Source: Bacillus sp. REN3
Lineage (GTDB): Bacteria; Bacillota; Bacilli; Bacillales; Cytobacillaceae
Direction of reading: 5' to 3'
Assembly (NCBI RefSeq): GCF_017912555.1
Contig: NZ_JAERSD010000002.1
Span: forward strand, 142,392-206,391
Length of the DNA: 64,000 bases
Of the stretch, positions 51,466 through 60,329 are shown one piece after another (position 1 is the stretch's first letter; each line of letters begins with the position of its first letter). The position numbers and the translations under genes are program-made. The notes under the pieces were generated by a model. The model did no database searches, was not told the DNA's origin, and saw only the letters and a list, made by a program, of their open reading frames with translations.

Positions 51466-51513
51466 CCCTGGCAGTTTTAGGTATGAAACGCCAAGGTCAG
51501 TCACCGTTTTCAT
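51452..51513. terminator. Long convergent hairpin
   Basis: AACGGTGACTGACC and GGTCAGTCACCGTT form a perfect 14-bp stem; TTTCATTT follows on the plus strand. It serves the TrkA-C gene and the convergent DUF1284 gene. Confidence 0.8.
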
Positions 51514-51929
51514 TTGCGTTTGCGCAATTCAGCAATCCCTTCTTTGCATACGCCATATGGCAGCCAGGAACAGTTCTCACAAAGTTCGTCCAGGTCGTCG
51601 GGTTCCACTTTTTCAGCAGTGAGACTGATAAGCTCCGATTTCAAGTAACTGCTCCCCGGCGCAAGGCCCAAATGGCGGATGACTTTTCCGTCCATGGACA
51701 GAACATGATCGTTCGACCCTTCTGACGCTTCACATACTTCCAGTCCCCGATGCGGGCACGCCATACAGGCATCATCGAATGCGGCCACGACTTTGATGGG
51801 AAAATCCAGATTCGGTTTCCTTATATCTGTGACGATGTCCTTCATTCTTTCCACAAAACCAGGACTGTACCCCATCCCTCTAAATCCGTGCACACAGAGG
51901 AGATGATGTCCGCGCAATGTTTTCTTCAC
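51510..51929 (-). CDS. DUF1284 family protein
   Basis: 139 residues from the GTG at 51927-51929 (TAGGAGTGATGTT). It starts with the family block RGHHLLCVHGFRGMGYSP. Cysteines in CMACPHRG, EVCEASEG and LCENCSWLPYGVC suggest a metal or Fe-S site. Reading further upstream would overlap the next gene without support. Function unknown. Confidence 0.85.
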   Translation of the reverse strand: MKKTLRGHHLLCVHGFRGMGYSPGFVERMKDIVTDIRKPNLDFPIKVVAAFDDACMACPHRGLEVCEASEGSNDHVLSMDGKVIRHLGLAPGSSYLKSELISLTAEKVEPDDLDELCENCSWLPYGVCKEGIAELRKRK

Positions 51930-52002
51930 AACATCACTCCTAATCAAAATTCGTTTCCTCCATGTAGTTCTCCGGAGAGGGACAAGAACCCTTTTTCTGC
52001 CG

Positions 52003-53334
52003 TCAAAAATGTGAATCCCGGAGCTCACTTTTGGCAAGCCAATGGATGCCAATCTTTTTGCATATTGTCAAGTAATGCAATAAAAGCACAACGAGACTGC
52101 CGGCATTCATGCCTATGATCACACCGTCCATTCCCCAGCCTGGCCGGGAACCAATAAAATAGATCAATGAAAAAGAAACGATTGTAGCCCAGACAGTATG
52201 GATGAACGCATCCTTTATCAATCCCAGCCCTATTAAATAGGCTTGCAAAGGAATCGTAAAGTAATGGAACAGGAAATACGGTGCAAGCATCTGCACATAG
52301 AAGGCTGCCTCCCCGGAGTGAAAGAAAGTCGTTGTCAACGGCTCTGCGAGAAAATAAAACACGGTGACAGATGGCAGCCCATATAAAATTGTCAGCATCA
52401 TGACCTGCTGCAGTAATCGCTGCAGCTTGTATGAATCTTTTTCCGCGTACGCTTTCGAAACAGTCGGAATCAAGACGATTAAAAATGAGTGCGCAATGAA
52501 TGCCGGGAAAAAACCGATCGTCATGGCCACACCAGCGAGCATCCCAAAATGTTCTGTCGCCATATCCGGAGAGAAGCCTGCCGTTATGACCGCCGCCTTT
52601 ATCAGGAATGGCTGGACCGCATGCGTGAGGGCATGGAAGATCCGCAATCCGGTAGTCGGGACTGAAACCGCCGCAAGGCTTTCCCTGACCTCCCTGCCGC
52701 TCATCGGCTTCCCAGGAACCCTCCTGATTTTCTGATAGGTGACAATGAATAAGTGCAATAAATAAAGGAAAACGACAAGCTCACTCCCGGCGAGAGTGCA
52801 AAAAGCGACCAGCAATGCAGCCGCACTCCCGAATTCAAAAAATTGAAAGACAACAGTCAATAAACCTAGCTGGACGATGCGGCGCAGGAAATGGGAAACC
52901 GCGATTTTGCCCATCTGCTGCTTTCCCATAAAAAAACCCCTGGCAATGGCGGATATCGTCATCACTGGAATCAGCGATATAACGATCCACTTCAGCAAAG
53001 GATGGTAATGCCCAAATGCAGGTATGGCCGGGACCGCAATGGCTGCCAAAATAAACAGGACAGTAGTGAAAATCAACGCCATCCTGACGGCATGGCGGAT
53101 CATGCTTCGATGATAAAGCTCATCCTTTTCCGCAACAAGCTTGGAAATGGAAACCGGCAATTCGAAGCTTGCCAGCATCATGATCAGAAAAATAGTCGGC
53201 AAAATCGTCATGTAATGGCCAAGCCCGCTTTCCCCAAGCTCCCTGGCAAGAATCATATTCACCATGAATTCAATTACTTCTCCCAGGAAATTGGCGATCA
53301 CAAGGATGGATAATCCTTTAAAAAATGTATTCAT
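52003..53334 (-). CDS. SpoVB/YkvU-like lipid flippase family (MVF/polysaccharide biosynthesis)
   Basis: 443 residues from the ATG at 53332-53334 (GGGAGCGGAGCT). About twelve to fourteen helices of the MOP superfamily; ELGESGLGHYMTILPTIFL, SVPTTGLRIFHALTHAVQPF and FFPAFIAHSFLIVLIPTVSK resemble SpoVB and YkvU. Paralogues flip lipid II or other undecaprenyl-linked precursors, often for spore cortex. The length fits YkvU (about 445) better than SpoVB (about 518). It stands alone. Confidence 0.85.
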   Translation of the reverse strand: MNTFFKGLSILVIANFLGEVIEFMVNMILARELGESGLGHYMTILPTIFLIMMLASFELPVSISKLVAEKDELYHRSMIRHAVRMALIFTTVLFILAAIAVPAIPAFGHYHPLLKWIVISLIPVMTISAIARGFFMGKQQMGKIAVSHFLRRIVQLGLLTVVFQFFEFGSAAALLVAFCTLAGSELVVFLYLLHLFIVTYQKIRRVPGKPMSGREVRESLAAVSVPTTGLRIFHALTHAVQPFLIKAAVITAGFSPDMATEHFGMLAGVAMTIGFFPAFIAHSFLIVLIPTVSKAYAEKDSYKLQRLLQQVMMLTILYGLPSVTVFYFLAEPLTTTFFHSGEAAFYVQMLAPYFLFHYFTIPLQAYLIGLGLIKDAFIHTVWATIVSFSLIYFIGSRPGWGMDGVIIGMNAGSLVVLLLHYLTICKKIGIHWLAKSELRDSHF

Positions 53335-53539
53335 AGCTCCGCTCCCTACCTTGTTTACTTTTACTAGTGTATGAGACAAGCAGAGGCAAAAGTCCATTTT
53401 CTTACCGATCAAGGAGTACAAAAGGGGATAGAAAGCCAGTCGCTGAACGGATTTCCGTGAAGCTGCCCTTTTGGCATATCAAGGGTACTTCTCCCAGGTA
53501 ACCGTACATGTACGTCTCCGCATGGCTTTTTACAATCGG

Positions 53540-53568
53540 GAGAACTGCCCATCAAAGCAGTTCTCCAC
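53540..53568. other. Hairpin after the ABC-F gene
   Basis: GGAGAACTGC/GCAGTTCTCC, perfect 10-bp stem, 8-base loop, just beyond the ABC-F stop on the minus strand; no good T-run. Possible weak terminator. Confidence 0.5.
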
Positions 53569-53575
53569 ACAGCCA

Positions 53576-55483
53576 TCAGGAAATCTCATCAAGCATTGAA
53601 TAAAGTTCATCCCGTTCTTTATCAAGGTTGGTTTTTTCGAGGTAGAGCGTTTGTAATTCACCAAGCTGTTCTGCTTCCGCCATCTGGTTTTGGAGCAGGG
53701 CAATTTCCCTTTCGACAGCTTCTATTTTCTCCATGAGCTTCTCTTCTGGAAAGGGAGCCGGGGACCCAGCTGGCACCCTCGCAGGAGGGGATATCGGTTT
53801 CTTCCCAGCTGGAATGGCTGGATCCTGACGGGGCCTCTCTCCTTCCTTTCTTTTCTCAGCCATCTTCACCCTGGCGCGGTCGTAGTTTCCTTCAATCCCT
53901 GAAAGCTCGCCGTTTTCGAGCCAATATATTTTATTAAACAACTTGTTCAGGAAATAGCGGTCATGGGAAACAGCGAGGAGTGTCCCGGAAAAGCCTTCCA
54001 ATGCTGTTTCAAGCACTTCCCGTGAGTCAATATCCAGGTGGTTGGTCGGCTCGTCAAGGATCAGGAAGTTGAGATCCTGGTGCATCAACTGTGCCAGGCG
54101 CAGCCTCATCCTCTCACCGCCGCTCAGCTGGGATGCCTTTTTATACACAGCCGAACCGTAAAACAGGAAACCGGCGAGAATATTCCTTGCTTCCCCTTCA
54201 TTCATGATGACCTCACTTCTGAAAACGTCAAGCACTGTATCTCCTTTGCTGGCCGAAAACCCTACATGTTGGGATAGATAGCCTATTTTTACACCGCTGC
54301 CGATTTTCACTTCTCCCCTGTCTGGGGATAGATCTCCCATGATGAGTTTCAACAGCGTCGTTTTCCCGGAACCATTGCCGCCAACAATCGCCGCCCTTTC
54401 CTTGTATAACAAATGGAGATTCAATCCATTGAAGAGATGCTTCTTCCCAATAGCCATCCCCGCTTCCTTGATGGACAATACCTCTTTGCCGCTGCGGCTG
54501 CCCGCCTCCAGCTCCAGGCCCATTTTCTTTCTGTCCAGGATCGGACGGTCGAGTTTTTCCATTCTGGCCAGCGCCCTTTCCATATTCGTCGCCCGCTTGT
54601 GGAGCGCAGAACTAGGCGGATTGGAACGATTAGCCCAGTCCCGCAGCTGCTTGATCGCTTCTTTCATCTTTTTGATTTTCTTTTGCTGTTCCTCATACGC
54701 CTGGAACTCACGGAGCAGTTTTTCTTCTTTCTCCTTTACATAGCCAGAAAAGTTTGTATGATAAAGTTCAATCTCGCCATCTTCCATATCAAGGATTTTC
54801 GTCGCTGTTTCATCAAGAAAATAGCGGTCATGCGAAATGATCACAACTGTCCCCTCGTAGGCAAGCAAAAATTCCGCAAGCCATTCCGCTGCTTTGATAT
54901 CAAGATGGTTCGTCGGTTCATCAAGAAGAAGCAAATCCGGGGTTCTCAACAAGCTTAATGCCAGGCCCGCTTTTGTTTTTTCACCGCCGCTTAAGCTGTT
55001 GAAATCGGAATCAAGCATATCCTCGATTCCAAGCCCATTCGCAACCCGGACAATCTTTGCATCCATTTCATAACCGTCCCCAAGGGAAAATTGCTCCTGA
55101 AGGGCACCATATTTCCCAAGCATCCACTCCAGCCTCACTGAATTCTCCGCCGCTCTGGACATTTCCTCTTCAAGTGCCTTCATTTCTTGTTGGACGGAGA
55201 GCAAATCAGCAAAAGCGGTTGATAATATGTCTTTTACACTCATTCCATCCATATATATAGGAACCTGGGCGAGATAGCCGATCTCCAGCCCTTTTTTCCA
55301 ATGGAGCACGCCATTGTCCGGTTCTTCAATCCCGGCAACCAAACGCAACAATGTCGTCTTGCCGCAGCCGTTCCTGCCCACAATGCCAAGTCGATCATTC
55401 TTGCTGATTTCAAAGGATACATCCTGGAATATCAGATTGCCGCCGTACATTTTGCTTATCTGGTCCACACTGCATATAATCAT
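53576..55483 (-). CDS. ABC-F family ATPase, probable ribosome-protection (antibiotic resistance) type
   Basis: 635 residues, two ABC domains and no membrane part. Domain 1: VGRNGCGKTTLL, SLSGGEKTKAGLALSLL, LLLLDEPTNHLD. Domain 2: GGNGSGKTTLLKL, LSGGERMRLRLAQLM, LILDEPTNHLD. The interdomain linker (about 250-310) is long, charged and helical, and a C-terminal coiled coil (about 580-635) follows a Pro-rich stretch. This plan fits YdiF/VmlR/Msr-type ABC-F proteins that reach the peptidyl-transferase centre. A leader peptide and two terminators upstream strengthen the resistance interpretation. Which drug, if any, is unknown. The start follows ATAGGAGGATAAACCA. Confidence 0.88.
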   Translation of the reverse strand: MIICSVDQISKMYGGNLIFQDVSFEISKNDRLGIVGRNGCGKTTLLRLVAGIEEPDNGVLHWKKGLEIGYLAQVPIYMDGMSVKDILSTAFADLLSVQQEMKALEEEMSRAAENSVRLEWMLGKYGALQEQFSLGDGYEMDAKIVRVANGLGIEDMLDSDFNSLSGGEKTKAGLALSLLRTPDLLLLDEPTNHLDIKAAEWLAEFLLAYEGTVVIISHDRYFLDETATKILDMEDGEIELYHTNFSGYVKEKEEKLLREFQAYEEQQKKIKKMKEAIKQLRDWANRSNPPSSALHKRATNMERALARMEKLDRPILDRKKMGLELEAGSRSGKEVLSIKEAGMAIGKKHLFNGLNLHLLYKERAAIVGGNGSGKTTLLKLIMGDLSPDRGEVKIGSGVKIGYLSQHVGFSASKGDTVLDVFRSEVIMNEGEARNILAGFLFYGSAVYKKASQLSGGERMRLRLAQLMHQDLNFLILDEPTNHLDIDSREVLETALEGFSGTLLAVSHDRYFLNKLFNKIYWLENGELSGIEGNYDRARVKMAEKRKEGERPRQDPAIPAGKKPISPPARVPAGSPAPFPEEKLMEKIEAVEREIALLQNQMAEAEQLGELQTLYLEKTNLDKERDELYSMLDEIS

Positions 55484-55516
55484 TGGTTTATCCTCCTATT
55501 GACCCCCTCCGCGCAA

Positions 55517-55603
55517 AAAAAAGCCAGAGGCAGAAAAAGCTCTGCCCCTGGCTTACCATTCAATGAATACACAAAAGGAGGGGGACGTAGCCCCCTCCTT
55601 CGC
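55517..55603 (-). terminator. Two consecutive terminators in the ABC-F leader (attenuator)
   Basis: On the minus strand, hairpin 1 is AAGGAGGGGG/CCCCCTCCTT (55573-55603) followed by TTGTG. Hairpin 2 is AAGCCAG-GGGCAGA/TCTGCC-TCTGGCTT (55519-55556) followed by TTTTTT and ends 15-20 bases before the gene's ribosome binding site region. GGAGGGGG just after hairpin 2 could pair with the CCCCCTCC arm of hairpin 1. Confidence 0.75.
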
Positions 55604-55614
55604 ATAACTTCACT

Positions 55615-55770
55615 TCATGCGGGAATAGAGATGATCCTACCGTTTGTTTTTGATATTGAGCTGTTAAAAAAGGGCATACGTATCCCGTTGACAGCTGCAA
55701 TAGCAAATTCCGCACGGCAAAAATAAAGGAACTTAATCCAATATCCGCGCATAAAAACAGTCTTGATCAT
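55615..55770 (-). CDS. Leader peptide of the ABC-F gene
   Basis: 51 residues, beginning MIKTVFMRGYWIKFLYFCRA, from an ATG with ACGGAGGTGGGGAGAG upstream, ending 12 bases before the first attenuator hairpin. Its position between promoter and terminators suggests that ribosome stalling on it controls read-through, as for several antibiotic-inducible ABC-F and erm genes. It is longer than many such leaders. Confidence 0.6.
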   Translation of the reverse strand: MIKTVFMRGYWIKFLYFCRAEFAIAAVNGIRMPFFNSSISKTNGRIISIPA

Positions 55771-55805
55771 CTCTCCCCACCTCCGTTCGCTGAATATTCA
55801 TTCTT

Positions 55806-55835
55806 ATTTTACAATTTTATGCCTGTTTAAATCAA
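55806..55835 (-). promoter_or_regulatory. Promoter of the ABC-F leader
   Basis: TTGATT (55830-55835), 18-base spacer, TAAAAT (55806-55811). The start would fall about 25 bases before the leader ATG. Confidence 0.55.
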
Positions 55836-55905
55836 GCATTTTCTCGTTTTTCATTTCATCTTTATGCCTGTTTAAATCAAGCATTTTCTCGTTTTTCATT
55901 TCATC
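55816..55905. repeat. Perfect 45-bp tandem duplication over the ABC-F promoter
   Basis: 55816-55860 and 55861-55905 are identical. The downstream copy supplies the -35 element; the upstream copy has the same TTGATT but no matching -10. Confidence 0.95.
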
Positions 55906-55919
55906 AAACGTTTGATGAA
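55900..55919. promoter_or_regulatory. Perfect 20-bp palindrome, possible operator
   Basis: TTCATCAAACGTTTGATGAA, immediately upstream of the 45-bp duplication and 75 bases before the small gene at 55994. Confidence 0.5.
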
Positions 55920-55993
55920 GGCCGGATTTTTTCCTCTATGGGAGTTTAATCCAAACCCCTCGGCGGGTAATGGATAACGAAGGAGTGGGTAGC

Positions 55994-56173
55994 ATGCTTA
56001 GAAACCTTGAACTATCCGATTACCAGCTCTGGATGTGCAAAAAGATTAAAGAAAAGTTAGCTGAGAATCCTTATATAAATTGGGCTTCAAAATATCCGAG
56101 TGAATATAGAGAACAGGAAATCATCTCAATCGCACTGAGCGAAATGCTCATCAAGCTGGATGTAATCGAATAA
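55994..56173 (+). CDS. Small protein of unknown function
   Basis: 59 residues from the ATG at 55994-55996 (ACGAAGGAGTGGGTAGC). Soluble and helical (DYQLWMCKKIKEKLAENPYI), no family recognised. Divergent from the ABC-F leader; an adjacent palindrome could control both. Confidence 0.65.
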   Translation: MLRNLELSDYQLWMCKKIKEKLAENPYINWASKYPSEYREQEIISIALSEMLIKLDVIE

Positions 56174-56177
56174 AAAC

Positions 56178-56208
56178 TTAGGGGCCCATTTAATTGGCCC
56201 CTTTCTTA
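56178..56208. terminator. Convergent terminator between two small genes
   Basis: AGGGGCC/GGCCCCT stem with TTTCTT. Confidence 0.75.
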
Positions 56209-56213
56209 TGGCA

Positions 56214-56387
56214 TTATAAGTGGTCCCTTTTCTTCAACTCTGCTAATATCTCATTCAGAAGCGTTTCCTGCCTTTTTGTGCTGGCCACCAGTATTACGAA
56301 TAGGACGATCACCGTGACTGGGATTCCTATGGAAATCAACACTCCAAACAGTCCAAACAAACCGAAAAAGCCATCCATTATAGGCAT
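56214..56387 (-). CDS. Small single-span membrane protein
   Basis: 57 residues from the ATG at 56385-56387 (AAAGGGAGGCAGGT). An N-terminal Gly/Phe-rich helix (GLFGVLISIGIPVTVIVLFV) is followed by a charged coil, KRQETLLNEILAELKKRDHL. The plan resembles short Bacillus membrane proteins of unknown role. Confidence 0.6.
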   Translation of the reverse strand: MPIMDGFFGLFGLFGVLISIGIPVTVIVLFVILVASTKRQETLLNEILAELKKRDHL

Positions 56388-56569
56388 ACCTGCCTGCCTC
56401 CCTTTCGTTGACATTACGTAAAAATTTGTTGCTTTTGAAGCAAGTGGATGATTTCCATTATTTTCAGCGTGACCAGAGAATTCCTTCCCGCCGGGGAAGG
56501 CTTCCCAGCACTCCCGCGGAAAACGATGTGCCCCGAGCAGAAATCAATAATCAAAATTTAACATAGACT

Positions 56570-57202
56570 TCATTTTACAAGCGAATGCCTGAACGCGTAG
56601 ATGACAGCCTGGGTCCGGTCCTGCACCTGGAGTTTGCTTAGAATATTGCTCACATGCGTCTTGACCGTTTTTAAAGCGATGAACAGCTCATCAGCGATTT
56701 CCTGGTTTGTCTTTCCTTCGGCAATCAGCTTCAGGACTTCCATTTCCCTTTCGGTGAGCTCTTCGTGCGGCAGCATTGTGTTCCTTTGCCTCATCTTCAT
56801 CATCATTTTCCCGGTCACCTCCGGCTCCAATACTGGTTGCCCTGAATATGTGACCCTTACTGCATCGGCTATTTCACTTGCCTTCGAAGTCTTCAGCATA
56901 TAGCTGGTCGCTCCTGCTTCAAGAGCCGGATATACTTTTTCATCATCAAGGAAACTTGTCACGATAATAATTTTCGCTTCCGGCCACTTTTCAATGATTT
57001 TCCGTGTAGCGTCGATCCCATCCATTTCCTTCATGACAAGATCCATCAGGATAATGTCGGGGCGCAGCTTAAGCGCAAGTTCCACGCCCGCCTTTCCGTT
57101 ATCTGCCTCGCCAACCACCTCGATATCAGGCTGTGCAGAGAGATAAGAAGAAACACCGATCCGCACCATTTCATGGTCATCGACAAAAACAACTCTAATC
57201 AT
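56570..57202 (-). CDS. liaR: Response regulator LiaR (NarL/LuxR family)
   Basis: 210 residues from the ATG at 57200-57202, overlapping liaS by 8 bases. Receiver with D8/D9 and phospho-acceptor D54; LuxR-type helix-turn-helix [20 protein letters not shown] then [20 protein letters not shown]. Closely resembles LiaR/VraR, regulators of the cell-wall-antibiotic response. Last gene of liaIHFSR. Confidence 0.93.
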   Translation of the reverse strand: MIRVVFVDDHEMVRIGVSSYLSAQPDIEVVGEADNGKAGVELALKLRPDIILMDLVMKEMDGIDATRKIIEKWPEAKIIIVTSFLDDEKVYPALEAGATSYMLKTSKASEIADAVRVTYSGQPVLEPEVTGKMMMKMRQRNTMLPHEELTEREMEVLKLIAEGKTNQEIADELFIALKTVKTHVSNILSKLQVQDRTQAVIYAFRHSLVK

Positions 57203-58241
57203 GGTCTTCACCACCCGCATGTAAAATTGGAACCTTCACTTCGAGCCGGGTTCCTTTCTTCTCAACACTGACAATCTTCAACGTACCGCCGATTTCACCT
57301 GCCCGCTCATGCATATTTTGAAGGCCATAGGATCCTGCTTTCGCCTCTTTGACATTAAAACCGATGCCATCATCGACAACTCTCATGATCACATTATCAT
57401 CCCGCTCGATCAGCAATACCTCGAGCTGATTTGCTTTGGAATGCCTTAGGGTATTCGATACAGATTCCTGGAGGATGCGGAATAAATGGTCCTCCACTCC
57501 TTTATCCAATGGGAATGGCTCCACCTTCCACTTGATTTCCATCGTTACCTTCTGCTTTAATTCGAGCAAGAGTTCCTCGATTCCTTCCTGCAGGCATTTC
57601 CCTTTAAGAGCAACTGGCCGCAAGTGCAGCAGCAATGCCCTCATCTCAAGCTGAGACTGGTGGATCATCTCCTCTACCATCTTCAGCTGTTTTGATTCCC
57701 GATCATCAGCGGGTGCTTTCGTTTCATTGATGGCCGACATCAGCATCGACGCGGCGAACAGCTGCTGGCTAACCGAATCATGCAGCTCGCGGGCAAGCCT
57801 GTTCCGCTCCTGTGAAATGATTTCCTGGATTCTCGATTCCTTCTCTTCCGCTTTTTCTGTTGCCAGCCGTTGAGAGAGCATGGCTTTCTCAGTGATTTGT
57901 TTATGTAGCGTACCAATCCTTGAAGAGATTGAAGAGACTTCGGTGACAGCCTGATTCGCATCGATTTCAGGCTTCTGTCCTTCAGCCAGCTGGAACAGCC
58001 ACGCGTCGACGGCCTCGAATTGCTTTCTCCAGTACACGCCAGAGACTGTTCCGAACACAAGGCCGAGGACAACACTGAAACTGAAGGAAAAAACGATGAA
58101 AGGGATATCCATCAGTTCCTTTTTCCACAGATCCGAAAGCTGCAGGGACGGGAACACAAAAAAATAAGATAAAGTCAAAGCAATGAATGAAATGATGCCC
58201 AAGGCTAAACCCCATACGATCTGGCGGATGAGCGCGCTCAT
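57195..58241 (-). CDS. liaS: Sensor kinase LiaS
   Basis: 348 residues. Two N-terminal membrane helices with a very short extracellular loop mark an intramembrane-sensing kinase. HAMP, then HisKA_3 with H154 in [11 protein letters not shown], and HATPase ([25 protein letters not shown]). Overlaps liaF by 4 bases (ATGA). Partner of LiaR; inhibited by LiaF in the absence of stress. Confidence 0.93.
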   Translation of the reverse strand: MSALIRQIVWGLALGIISFIALTLSYFFVFPSLQLSDLWKKELMDIPFIVFSFSFSVVLGLVFGTVSGVYWRKQFEAVDAWLFQLAEGQKPEIDANQAVTEVSSISSRIGTLHKQITEKAMLSQRLATEKAEEKESRIQEIISQERNRLARELHDSVSQQLFAASMLMSAINETKAPADDRESKQLKMVEEMIHQSQLEMRALLLHLRPVALKGKCLQEGIEELLLELKQKVTMEIKWKVEPFPLDKGVEDHLFRILQESVSNTLRHSKANQLEVLLIERDDNVIMRVVDDGIGFNVKEAKAGSYGLQNMHERAGEIGGTLKIVSVEKKGTRLEVKVPILHAGGEDHD

Positions 58242-58975
58242 ATTCTCTTCACCTCTAAATTCCCTACCACTGATGAAGTGAAGATTTTCACTTTTTGTTC
58301 AGCCATCTCGTATCCAGGTGTCTGGATATACAGACTTTGATTCAGGATCTTGTCTTCCTCATGTTCCAAAACCTCCGCGGAACCCAAGAGGGAGGAATGC
58401 CGGACAACCACTTCAAGATCATAAGGCACAAACACTTTGATATTGCCAATGAGATTGCGGATGAAAATGACTGTTTCACCTTTCGGGAGGACGGTCAGGC
58501 TCAGGTCGATGACGGTGTCGCCGATTCCTGTCTGGATATTGACATCATTCCACTCATAAGGATGCGGCGGTGTTGCCTGATGGCCGAACATCCGGTTCTC
58601 GAACAAAGGCTGTTTTTGGACGACCGTTTCCTTAGGTGCCTCTGCTGAGGCTGGTTCTTCCAAAATTGGCACAATCACCTCGGGTTTCTTTTTCGATTTG
58701 CCATATTGATAGAGGATGTAAATCAGTGCGGCGAGCAGGAAAAACCTGAAGGTCATCATGCTGAACACGCTGCTCAGGAAGAAGAACAGTCCTGCCCAGA
58801 ACAGGATCTTCCCAGTCATCCTTGGCATCAGCGAACGGCCAAAATAGACCATTGCCCCGCTTGCAAGAAGGGAGAATATCAGGCCTTCATTGAAGAAAGA
58901 TACCTCAAGCAAAAGCAGGACGAGTCCAATCAGGACAATCCAGCTTATATAATCACTTTTAAAGTTGTTGAACAC
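58238..58975 (-). CDS. liaF: LiaF, negative regulator of LiaRS
   Basis: 245 residues. Four N-terminal membrane helices (about 10-90) and a C-terminal cytoplasmic domain with NIQTGIGDTVIDLSLTVLPK and RNLIGNIKVFVPYDLEV, typical of LiaF (DUF2154). It keeps LiaS inactive without envelope stress. The gap of 181 bases to liaH holds a terminator-like hairpin. Confidence 0.92.
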   Translation of the reverse strand: MFNNFKSDYISWIVLIGLVLLLLEVSFFNEGLIFSLLASGAMVYFGRSLMPRMTGKILFWAGLFFFLSSVFSMMTFRFFLLAALIYILYQYGKSKKKPEVIVPILEEPASAEAPKETVVQKQPLFENRMFGHQATPPHPYEWNDVNIQTGIGDTVIDLSLTVLPKGETVIFIRNLIGNIKVFVPYDLEVVVRHSSLLGSAEVLEHEEDKILNQSLYIQTPGYEMAEQKVKIFTSSVVGNLEVKRI

Positions 58976-59044
58976 ACCCGTCTCCTCCCTTCAGTATATG
59001 ATTAATAGGATAAATAATTGTTGAGGAATCCTGCGCGTGATATC

Positions 59045-59074
59045 CGAAAAGGCGCAGATGTCCGCGCCTCTTTA
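59045..59074 (-). terminator. Attenuator between liaH and liaF
   Basis: AGGCGC/GCGCCT stem, 8-base loop, then TTTTCGG on the minus strand. It could make liaIH the main transcript with limited read-through into liaFSR. Confidence 0.55.
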
Positions 59075-59156
59075 GAATACCATGTTTTGGCCATGGAAAA
59101 GTATGAGTTCCCTTACTTTTTCATGCATTTTTCGAGGGACTGCGCTAAACAGGTTT

Positions 59157-59801
59157 TCAGGAATTTGAAGCTTCCTTTGTTTTCAATTCCTTTTCGAGCT
59201 GGGCAATCCTGCCGTCAATTGTGTTTCGATAGTAGGAGCTGTTTACCTGATGCTCAAGATGATCAAGATACGTCTCCATTTCTGTGAACTTGGAGTAAGC
59301 CTTGTTGGAGAAATCATTGTTATCAAGTACCTGATTCATTTTATGATTGGCGCGGGACACATTTTCACGGCCCATCAATTCGAGACGGCGGATCTGCATA
59401 TCCTTAAGCTTATGTTTCATCTCTTCATATTTCCGCTCCAGCTCAAGCTGCTGTTCCCCAGCATGGACCATCGCTTCCTGAAGCCGGGCTGCCCTTTCTT
59501 CATATTGAGCCTGCTCCTGGGACGCGAATGCTTCCAGTTCCGCCTCACCCGCCTTATTTGCGACTCCAGCCTGGTACTTGCGTTTCTCTGCCAGCTCGAC
59601 AGCCTGATGGTATTCGCGCCTGAACTGGTCTTTCAATTGGTTTTGGCGCTCAACCAGCTTGCGGACCTTCTCTGTTTCAAGCTCGGCTTCACGTAAATAT
59701 TGGTTCAGGAGGGCTATTGGGTTTTTCCGTTCTTTTTGGTCAAGCACTTCATGCAGGTCTGCCTTCACAGTATCCTTGATTCTTGAGAAAAGATTGCTCA
59801 T
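59157..59801 (-). CDS. liaH: PspA/IM30 family protein LiaH
   Basis: 214 residues, almost entirely coiled coil. The N-terminal SNLFSRIKDTVKADLHEVLD and NPIALLNQYLREAELETEKV are those of LiaH/PspA proteins, which form ring or rod oligomers on the damaged membrane. 13 bases downstream of liaI. Confidence 0.93.
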   Translation of the reverse strand: MSNLFSRIKDTVKADLHEVLDQKERKNPIALLNQYLREAELETEKVRKLVERQNQLKDQFRREYHQAVELAEKRKYQAGVANKAGEAELEAFASQEQAQYEERAARLQEAMVHAGEQQLELERKYEEMKHKLKDMQIRRLELMGRENVSRANHKMNQVLDNNDFSNKAYSKFTEMETYLDHLEHQVNSSYYRNTIDGRIAQLEKELKTKEASNS

Positions 59802-59814
59802 TTTTCTCTCTCCT

Positions 59815-60162
59815 TTAGTTGTTTTTTAATTGTTCCCACTGTTTTTCAAAGTTGATGAATGGATCATAATATTCTTTGCTTACTGGCTGTTCCTTCTTAT
59901 CCCAATTCTTATATACAAGGTAGAGGACATAGGCTGCCGCGATTCCAATGATGGCCGGCACATTGGAGGCTGTCGCCATCAGGATGATGAATCCGGCCAT
60001 ACCCCAGGCGATTTTTGCAGCAGTCGAATTAGCCTTTAAAAATTGTTTCAGGATAAAGTACAGCACCAGCAGACTGACAGCGAGGCCGATAAGCGGTCCA
60101 AGGTTTGAAATCAGCACAAGTGCCGCAATCCCTCCCGCAGCAAGCAAACCAAATTTTTTCAT
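59815..60162 (-). CDS. liaI: LiaI-like membrane protein
   Basis: 115 residues from the ATG at 60160-60162 (AAAGGAGGAGTTTTGACA); the TTG two codons earlier is rejected. Two to four hydrophobic segments and a charged tail (FEKQWEQLKNN). LiaI recruits LiaH to the membrane. First gene of the operon. I see no liaG gene. I could not place a LiaR box with confidence in the 135 bases upstream. Confidence 0.82.
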   Translation of the reverse strand: MKKFGLLAAGGIAALVLISNLGPLIGLAVSLLVLYFILKQFLKANSTAAKIAWGMAGFIILMATASNVPAIIGIAAAYVLYLVYKNWDKKEQPVSKEYYDPFINFEKQWEQLKNN

Positions 60163-60296
60163 TGTCAAAACTCCTCCTTTCTATGTTTCCATCTTACCTC
60201 CAGCACCGAAATTCCATAACGAGCCTGAGCTTGATTTTCGGCTAGGACCTGAGGCTTAGACGGCGGCAGGCCCAGCAAGAACCAAGTGTTTAAACA

Positions 60297-60328
60297 GAAA
60301 AAAATGCCTGTTTCCCAGGCATTTTCAG
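60297..60328 (-). terminator. Terminator of the LysM-CAP gene
   Basis: AATGCCTG/CAGGCATT stem, then TTTTTTCTG on the minus strand. Confidence 0.85.
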
Positions 60329-60329
60329 A

